From Actinomycetes bacterium (GTDB lineage Bacteria > Actinomycetota > Actinomycetes > Actinomycetales > Microbacteriaceae), in contig JAEYVF010000114.1 in assembly GCA_023432005.1 (NCBI GenBank), positions 1 to 18,074 on the forward strand: a DNA stretch of 18,074 bases, written 5' to 3'. The notes beneath the pieces are model-generated. The model was not told the origin of the DNA and made no database searches. It saw only the letters and a program-made list of their open reading frames with translations. The position numbers and the translations under genes were made by a program. Of the stretch, positions 13,178 to 18,074 are shown in pieces. Position 1 is the first letter of the stretch. Every line of letters starts with the position of its first letter.

Positions 13178-16065
13178 GCATCCAGACGATCTCCCCGCTC
13201 GTCGGGCGCGCGGCCGAGCTCCGCGAGCTCCGAGCCGCATCCGAGGAGGCGCACGACGGCGCGCCCCGTATGGTGGTGCTCGGCGGGGAGGCCGGCATCG
13301 GCAAGACCCGCCTGATCGCCGAGTTCGTCGAGCTCCTTCCCGAGGGAACGATCACGGTCTACGGCCAGTGCGTCGAGTTCGGCACGGTCGGCATCCCCTA
13401 CGCGCCCCTCGTGAGCGTGCTGCGCGACCTCGTGGACGCGGTGGGCGCGGAGGCCGTGCTCGCGGCCGCGGGCGGCGGCGCATCGACCCTCCGCACCCTC
13501 GTGGAGGCGAGAACGCCCGTCGAGCGCGACGAACGGCTCGGCGTCGAGCGGCTCGACGAGGTCGTCACGACGATCCTCGAGCGACTCTCGGCAGAGCGCC
13601 CCATCGTCGTCGTGATCGAGGACGTGCATTGGGCCGACCCCGCGACGCTCGACGTGCTGCGCTTCCTCGTGCGGATGGTGCGCACCGGGCGCCTGCTCGT
13701 GCTCCTCAGCTACCGCAGCGACGACGTCGGGCGCGGGCACCCGCTGCGCGCGCTCCTCGCCGAGCTCGAACGCAACCGACGCGTCACGCGCATCCTCCTG
13801 CCCCGACTCGACGCGGGCGAGGTGCGGACGCAGCTCGAGGGGCTGCTGGGAGCCGCCCCGAGCGCGGAGCAGAGCCGCGTCGTCTTCGACCGCAGCGAAG
13901 GCGTGCCGTTCTTCGTCGAGGAGCTCGTGGGCCCCGGGGGCCTCGACGAGGGCGTGCCCCCGACGCTTCGCGAGCTGCTGCTCGCGCGTTACGAGGCGCT
14001 GTCATCGCCCGCACGCCGCATCGTGCGCATCCTCGCGGCGGGGGGAGGACGCACGGACCACGACATCCTCCGCGCCGTTGCGGACGCCGCGGGCGACGAG
14101 CTCGACGCGGCGCTCCGCGAGGCGGTCGACGCGGGTGTCATCGTGACAGCCGGTCGCGGCTACGACTTCCGCCACGCGCTCGTGCGCGAAGCCGTCGCCG
14201 AGGAGCTGCTGCCGGGCGAGCGTGCCGACGTGCACGGCCGCTATGCGGCGGCCCTCGCCGCCCAGCCCGTGGAGCCCGCGGGGCGCGCGGCCCGCGCGGT
14301 GCTCATCTCGGCCCACTGGCTCGAAGCGCACGACCTCGAGCAGGCGTTCCGCACGTCCCTCGAGGGGCTGCACCTCAGTCGTGCCGCCTTCGCCTACGCG
14401 AGCGCCGCCCAGCTGGGCGAGCGCGCCCTCACGCTCTGGGAGCGGGTGGCCGACCCGCAGGAGCTCGCGGGTCTCTCCCATGTCGAACTGCTGTCTCTCG
14501 TCGCCCGATCGTGGCGCGCCGCCGGGGAGCCCCAGCGGGCCGTCGCGACGATCGACGTCGCGATCGAGGAGGCGCGGGGCGCCGACCGCACGACCCGTGC
14601 GCGGCTCCTGCGCGATCGCGGCCTCATGCTCGGCACCGAGGGGCACCCCGACTCACTCACGATGTACGAGCAGGCGCTCGAGCTGCTCGGCGACGCCGAC
14701 GAGCCGCGGCTGCGCGCCGGGCTCCTCGCGGAGGCGGCGAGCAAGTACATGGTCTCCGGCCAGAGCGAGCGCGCTCTCGCCGCCGCCACCGAGGCGATCG
14801 CCCTCGCCCCGCCGGACGCCTCCCGCATCCGGTCCATCGCGGCCAATGTACGGGCCGGCACGCTCACGCACCTGGGGCGCATCGAGGAGGGTGCGGTCGA
14901 CTACGCGCTCGCGCTCCGCGAGGCCGGAGACGACCGCGACGCGCTCCTGCGCTACCACGTCAACTACTCCGACACCCTCCACCTGCTCGGGCGGCATCGC
15001 GAGTCGATGGAGGTCGCCCTCGCGGGCATCCGGATCGCGGAGGCGTCCGGTGTCGCGCGCACCTCGGGGGCGATCCTCGCGCTCAACACCGTCGACCCGC
15101 TCTTCGCGCTCGGCGATTGGGACCGCGCCGACGCCCTCATCGAGGAATCGCTCGACCTCGAGCCCCCCGCGGTCTTCCGGGTCTACCTGCGGCGTGCCCG
15201 CATCCGCTCGGTGCTGTGGCGGGGCGAGCCCGAGCGGGCACGGGCGCTCTTCGAGCGCTGGGAGCCGTCGATGCGGCTCATCGCGGACTTCGAGGATCAG
15301 GTGGCCGCGGGGCTCGCGCGCGACATTGCCGAGGTTCACCTCGCCCTCGGCGACCTCGACAGCGCATGGACGTGGGCCGCGCGCGTGATCGACGAGAAGC
15401 CGCTCGCGTCGGCCCCGTGGGAGCTGCCGATCACGCCCGTGCTCGCGCGCATCATCGCGCGGCGCCGTGAGCACGCCGGCGATCCGCGCCTGCTCTCGGA
15501 CGAGGTCGAGCGCCTGCGCGCTGTCATCCGACGCGACGCGTGGCCGACGCGGCCGCTCTGGTCCGCCTTCGCGGAGGCGGAGATCGGCGGTCCGAGCGGC
15601 GCGGGTGACGACGTCGCCATGTGGGAAGGCGCGCTCGAGGCAGCCGAGGGTCCGCAGACGCCCGTGCTCGCGCGCCTGCAGATGCTCGACGGTCTCGCCC
15701 GGGCTCGCCTGCGCGCGGGTGACCGGGTCGGAGGCGCCGCGGTGATCGAGACGCTGCGGGCCGAGGCGTCGGCGGTCGGCGCGCACCCGATCGAACAGAA
15801 GGCCGTGCGCCTCGCGGAGTCCGCCGGGCTGTCGTCGACGGAGCGCGCGAGCGAGCCCGATGCGCTCACCGCTCGCGAGGCTCAGGTTCTCGAGCTCATC
15901 GCCGAGGGGCTCAGCAACGGTCAGATCGCCGAACGCCTGTTCATCAGTCGCAAGACGGTGTCGGTGCACGTCTCGGCGATCCTCCGCAAGCTGGGTGCGG
16001 CCTCCCGGACGGAGGCCGCACGCCTGCTGCTCAGTGGACCGCCGGAGCGAGCTCCTCGTCGGTGA
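13174..16065 (+). CDS. LAL-type transcriptional regulator (AAA ATPase, TPR-like, LuxR HTH)
   Basis: A 963-residue large ATP-binding LuxR-family regulator. The AAA/NACHT-like ATPase comes first: L-V-G-R-A-A-E-L (9-16), Walker A G-G-E-A-G-I-G-K-T (37-45), and Walker B V-V-I-E149-D150-V-H-W-A-D. A long alpha-helical middle rich in alanine, leucine and arginine (about 380-860) resembles TPR-type repeats. A LuxR/GerE helix-turn-helix closes the protein (897-952: L-T-A-R-E ... I-S-R-K-T-V-S-V-H-V). Such proteins, like MalT, use ATP and an inducer to activate transcription; the inducer here is unknown. The GTG start fits because the conserved L-V-G-R motif begins at residue 9, but no clear ribosome binding site is seen. 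The gene converges on the MFS exporter and overlaps it by 35 bp, which suggests a regulator/target pair. Confidence 0.92.
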   Translation: MRIQTISPLVGRAAELRELRAASEEAHDGAPRMVVLGGEAGIGKTRLIAEFVELLPEGTITVYGQCVEFGTVGIPYAPLVSVLRDLVDAVGAEAVLAAAGGGASTLRTLVEARTPVERDERLGVERLDEVVTTILERLSAERPIVVVIEDVHWADPATLDVLRFLVRMVRTGRLLVLLSYRSDDVGRGHPLRALLAELERNRRVTRILLPRLDAGEVRTQLEGLLGAAPSAEQSRVVFDRSEGVPFFVEELVGPGGLDEGVPPTLRELLLARYEALSSPARRIVRILAAGGGRTDHDILRAVADAAGDELDAALREAVDAGVIVTAGRGYDFRHALVREAVAEELLPGERADVHGRYAAALAAQPVEPAGRAARAVLISAHWLEAHDLEQAFRTSLEGLHLSRAAFAYASAAQLGERALTLWERVADPQELAGLSHVELLSLVARSWRAAGEPQRAVATIDVAIEEARGADRTTRARLLRDRGLMLGTEGHPDSLTMYEQALELLGDADEPRLRAGLLAEAASKYMVSGQSERALAAATEAIALAPPDASRIRSIAANVRAGTLTHLGRIEEGAVDYALALREAGDDRDALLRYHVNYSDTLHLLGRHRESMEVALAGIRIAEASGVARTSGAILALNTVDPLFALGDWDRADALIEESLDLEPPAVFRVYLRRARIRSVLWRGEPERARALFERWEPSMRLIADFEDQVAAGLARDIAEVHLALGDLDSAWTWAARVIDEKPLASAPWELPITPVLARIIARRREHAGDPRLLSDEVERLRAVIRRDAWPTRPLWSAFAEAEIGGPSGAGDDVAMWEGALEAAEGPQTPVLARLQMLDGLARARLRAGDRVGGAAVIETLRAEASAVGAHPIEQKAVRLAESAGLSSTERASEPDALTAREAQVLELIAEGLSNGQIAERLFISRKTVSVHVSAILRKLGAASRTEAARLLLSGPPERAPRR

Positions 16066-17524
16066 TCTCGGGGCGCGTGGGCTTGCGCACGAAGAACGCC
16101 GCGACGATCGCGAGGGGCGACAGGATCGCACCCCCGAGGAACGCCCAGTGGACTCCCGCGATGAGCTCCCCCGACGTGGCGGCCTCGGGCGTCGCGGCAC
16201 CCGCGGCCGAGGTGCCGATCGCGAGGAGCGCGATGAACGCGGCCGTTCCCGCCGCACCCGCCACCTGCTGGATCGTGCCGATCGTGGCCGAGCCGTGCGA
16301 GTACAGGTGGCGCGGGAGCGCGCTCGTCGCCGTCGTGAAGATCGGCGTGAAGAGGAACGCGAGGCCGAGACTCAGCACGACGTGCGTCACGAGCACGAAC
16401 CACAGCTGCGTCTCCGGACCGAAGAAGGTCATGGCCCAGATCGCGGCGCTCATGACGACCGAGCCCGGGATCACGAGCGGCGCGGGGCCGACGCGGTCGT
16501 AGAGCCGGCCCACGAGCGGCCCGAGCAGCCCCATGAGCAGTCCGCCCGGCAGCAGCGTCAGGCCGATGAGGAGCGTGTCGACGCCGAGCCCGCGCTCGAG
16601 GTAGATCGGGAACAGGATGACGACGCCGAAGAGCACGGCCATGAGGATCACGAGGAAGAGAATCGACACGGTGAAGCTCTGCGAACGGAAGGTGCGCAGG
16701 TCGAGCAGCGCCGCATCCCGCCGCTGCAGGCGGAGCTGGCGCCAGATGAAGAGCCCGAGCGCGACGCCGCCGATCACGAGCGGGATCCACGACGGCATCA
16801 TGGCCTTGCCCTCGGCGGCGAGACCGAGGTTGCTGAGGCCGAAGACGACGCCGCTGAAGCCGACGGCCGACAGCACGACCGAGAGCACGTCGAGCGGCAC
16901 CTTGCGCGGGTCCGAGACGTTGGGCACGCGCGCGATGCCGATGCCGAGCATGACGAGGGCGATCGGCAGCATGACCCAGAACAGGCCGCGCCATGCCGTG
17001 AGCTGCAGGATGAGGCCCGAGACCGCGGGGCCGATGGCCGGAGCCACCGACATGACGATCGAGATGCGGCCCATGATGCGCCCGCGATCCGAGAGCGGCA
17101 CGAGCGTGAGGACGGTCGTCATGAGGAGGGGCATCATGATGCCCGTGCCGGTCGCCTGAACGACACGGCCCACGAGCAGCGTGCCGAAGCCCGGCGCCGT
17201 GGCCGCGATGAGGGTGCCCGCGGAGAAGAGCGACATGGCCACGATGAAGACGGGGCGGGTGTTCAACCGCTCGAGCAGGAAGCCCGTCACGGGGATGACG
17301 ACGGCGAGAGTGAGCGCGAAGCCCGTCGTGAGCCACTGACCCTGGCTCGGGGTGATGCGGAGATCCGCCATGATCTCGGGGACCGCGACGCTCATCGTGG
17401 TCTCGTTGAGGAAGACCACGAAGACGGCGGCGAGCAGGAGCACGATCGCGACGCGGTTGCGTCGGGCGATCGCGGGATCGAGCGCCGCGCTCGTGGCGGG
17501 TGTCTCGACGGCGTGATTCGTCAC
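16031..17524 (-). CDS. DHA2-type MFS drug/metabolite exporter
   Basis: A 497-residue major facilitator protein of the EmrB/QacA (DHA2) type, likely with 14 membrane helices and acting as a proton-driven exporter in the cytoplasmic membrane. Family stretches seen are F-L-N-E-T-T-M-S-V-A-V-P-E-I in helix 1, Q-W-L-T-T-G-F-A-L-T in helix 2, G-R-V-V-Q-A-T-G-T-G-I-M-M-P-L in helix 4, and the antiporter motif G-P-A-V-S-G-L-I in helix 5. The frame is open further upstream to 17614, but GTG 17524 has GGAGG four bases before it and gives a normal cytoplasmic N-terminus; the longer form would add 30 residues including a poly-proline run read from the leader. The substrate is unknown. The 3' end overlaps the LAL regulator gene by 35 bp. 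Confidence 0.92.
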   Translation of the reverse strand: MTNHAVETPATSAALDPAIARRNRVAIVLLLAAVFVVFLNETTMSVAVPEIMADLRITPSQGQWLTTGFALTLAVVIPVTGFLLERLNTRPVFIVAMSLFSAGTLIAATAPGFGTLLVGRVVQATGTGIMMPLLMTTVLTLVPLSDRGRIMGRISIVMSVAPAIGPAVSGLILQLTAWRGLFWVMLPIALVMLGIGIARVPNVSDPRKVPLDVLSVVLSAVGFSGVVFGLSNLGLAAEGKAMMPSWIPLVIGGVALGLFIWRQLRLQRRDAALLDLRTFRSQSFTVSILFLVILMAVLFGVVILFPIYLERGLGVDTLLIGLTLLPGGLLMGLLGPLVGRLYDRVGPAPLVIPGSVVMSAAIWAMTFFGPETQLWFVLVTHVVLSLGLAFLFTPIFTTATSALPRHLYSHGSATIGTIQQVAGAAGTAAFIALLAIGTSAAGAATPEAATSGELIAGVHWAFLGGAILSPLAIVAAFFVRKPTRPEITDEELAPAVH

Positions 17525-17528
17525 GGTT

Positions 17529-17533
17529 CCTCC
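17529..17533 (-). promoter_or_regulatory. Ribosome binding site fixing the MFS exporter start
   Basis: GGAGG on the minus strand, four bases before GTG 17524. It supports this start over the upstream in-frame start at 17614, which would lie upstream of the predicted promoter and candidate operator. Confidence 0.75.
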
Positions 17534-17576
17534 GGTGGGTGGTGGTGGTGGGCGGAGCGCCCGATTGCTCACGATG

Positions 17577-17595
17577 ATGTGAACAGCGTCAACAT
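17577..17595 (-). promoter_or_regulatory. Candidate operator/promoter of the MFS exporter
   Basis: ATGTGAAC-agc-GTCAACAT (plus strand) is an imperfect inverted repeat with 6 of 8 paired positions, resembling TetR-family operators. On the minus strand TAATGT (17597-17592) fits a TANNNT -10 box and would start transcription near 17585, inside the repeat, the classic position for repression. TTGACG (17592-17587) in the same stretch could instead serve as a -35 element, but no matching -10 is seen downstream. No TetR gene lies in the window. Confidence 0.4.
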
Positions 17596-17634
17596 TAGCG
17601 CGGACCACCGACATCGCGTCGGGGGACGTGGGGG

Positions 17635-18074
17635 CTAACGACCCGCCTCGACGTCGTATTCCCGACGCGCGTCATCCGGGAGGGGTCGCGCCACGGGGAT
17701 GCGCGTTCCGAGCACCTGCGCCACGATATCGCGGGCGATCCGCTGATCGGTGAGGCCCGCATCCGCGAGGATCTCGTCGCGCGAGGCGTGATCGAGGAAC
17801 TCGTCGGGGAGCCCGAGCTCGTCGACGGCCGTGTCGACGCCGGCGGCGCGCAGGTCCTGGCGGATGCGCGTTCCGACGCCTCCGACGCGGATGCCGTCCT
17901 CGATCGAGACGACGAGGCGATGGGAGCGCGCGAGCTCGACGATGCTGCCCGGCACCGGGATGACCCAGCGCGGATCGACGACCGTCGCGCCGATGCCCTG
18001 TGCGGCCAGGCGGTCGGCCACCCGCATCGCGAGGTCCGCCATGGGGCCGACGGCCACAAGCAGCACATCACGGT
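17635..18074 (-). CDS. dxs: 1-deoxy-D-xylulose-5-phosphate synthase, C-terminal part
   Basis: The frame is open to the right edge of the window, so only about 146 C-terminal residues of a protein usually near 640 are seen. DXS condenses pyruvate and glyceraldehyde 3-phosphate with thiamine diphosphate, the first step of the non-mevalonate isoprenoid pathway. The visible part is the transketolase C-terminal domain: L-L-V-A-V-G-P-M-A, a helix ending in G-I-G-A-T-V-V-D-P-R-W-V-I-P-V, S-I-E-D-G, and a stretch with L-G-L-P-D-E-F-L-D-H. The catalytic domains lie outside the window. The stop TAG is followed by a 110-bp gap before the MFS exporter with only a weak CCGAC/GTCGG hairpin (17608-17622) and no T tract, so some read-through into the exporter is possible. 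Confidence 0.93.
   Translation of the reverse strand, partial: RDVLLVAVGPMADLAMRVADRLAAQGIGATVVDPRWVIPVPGSIVELARSHRLVVSIEDGIRVGGVGTRIRQDLRAAGVDTAVDELGLPDEFLDHASRDEILADAGLTDQRIARDIVAQVLGTRIPVARPLPDDARREYDVEAGR

Noticed and set aside
14653..16257. A 534-codon minus-strand frame antisense to the LAL regulator
   Set aside because: Low-complexity Arg/Glu-rich product; the plus-strand LAL protein has Walker motifs and a LuxR helix-turn-helix.
17535..17552. A short GGT/GGTG repeat in the MFS leader
   Set aside because: Only a few imperfect units; too short to be called a functional repeat or G-quadruplex with confidence.
17525..17614. Thirty extra N-terminal residues on the MFS exporter
   Set aside because: The extension reads the leader as a poly-proline run and would start upstream of the predicted promoter; GTG 17524 has a strong GGAGG site.
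15860..17638. A 592-codon plus-strand frame antisense to the MFS exporter
   Set aside because: The product is an extreme Asp/Glu/His/Arg string, the typical reverse image of a hydrophobic membrane protein.
1..18074. CRISPR array, tRNA, rRNA, insertion sequence or phage remnant
   Set aside because: I looked for regularly spaced repeats, cloverleaf-like stretches, transposase or integrase motifs and terminal repeats and saw none.

Overview
The window is very GC-rich (third codon positions almost always G or C), uses many GTG starts, and carries single genes and gene pairs typical of Actinobacteria: DUF3000 overlapping an RNase D with an HRDC domain, a rhodanese next to SufE, a mycobacterial-type fadA-fadB pair, and dxs. 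The style (compact genes, short intergenic gaps, TANNNT -10 boxes, one leaderless start) fits Microbacteriaceae (Microbacterium/Leifsonia/Agromyces-like) best. This placement is inference from gene content, not a database match.

Layout. (1) 1-1916: an incomplete membrane-protein gene that looks like a degenerate Amt paralogue, a strong terminator, then an ammonium channel gene amt on the minus strand. Its promoter region holds a good match to a GlnR operator. nhaA (Na+/H+ antiporter) is read divergently. (2) 3049-4191: zapE (AFG1-like ATPase) converges on nhaA. A short divergent promoter region leads to (3) 4192-6281: a three-gene plus-strand operon of sulfurtransferase, SufE and a RibD-C-like reductase, the last two coupled by a GTGA overlap. 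(4) 6248-7483: a membrane-anchored alpha/beta hydrolase on the minus strand. (5) 7551-9369: DUF3000 and RNase D as a two-gene operon with a leaderless start. (6) 9481-12854: fadA and fadB, coupled by a GTGA overlap and encoding a beta-oxidation complex, followed by a long hairpin. (7) 12941-17524: a probable accessory block with a 60-aa small protein, a 963-aa LAL-type (AAA ATPase plus LuxR HTH) regulator and a convergent DHA2-type MFS exporter. (8) 17635-end: the 3' part of dxs.

Most of the window is housekeeping: nitrogen and sodium/pH transport, sulfur transfer for Fe-S assembly, RNA processing, fatty-acid beta-oxidation and isoprenoid precursor synthesis. The parts most worth a second look are the Amt-like gene beside amt, the GlnR box, the sulfurtransferase-SufE-reductase operon, the hairpin with repeated TGAGGTAG words after fadB, and the regulator/exporter block with its two candidate operators. 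I see no CRISPR array, tRNA, rRNA, insertion sequence or clearly new multi-gene system.
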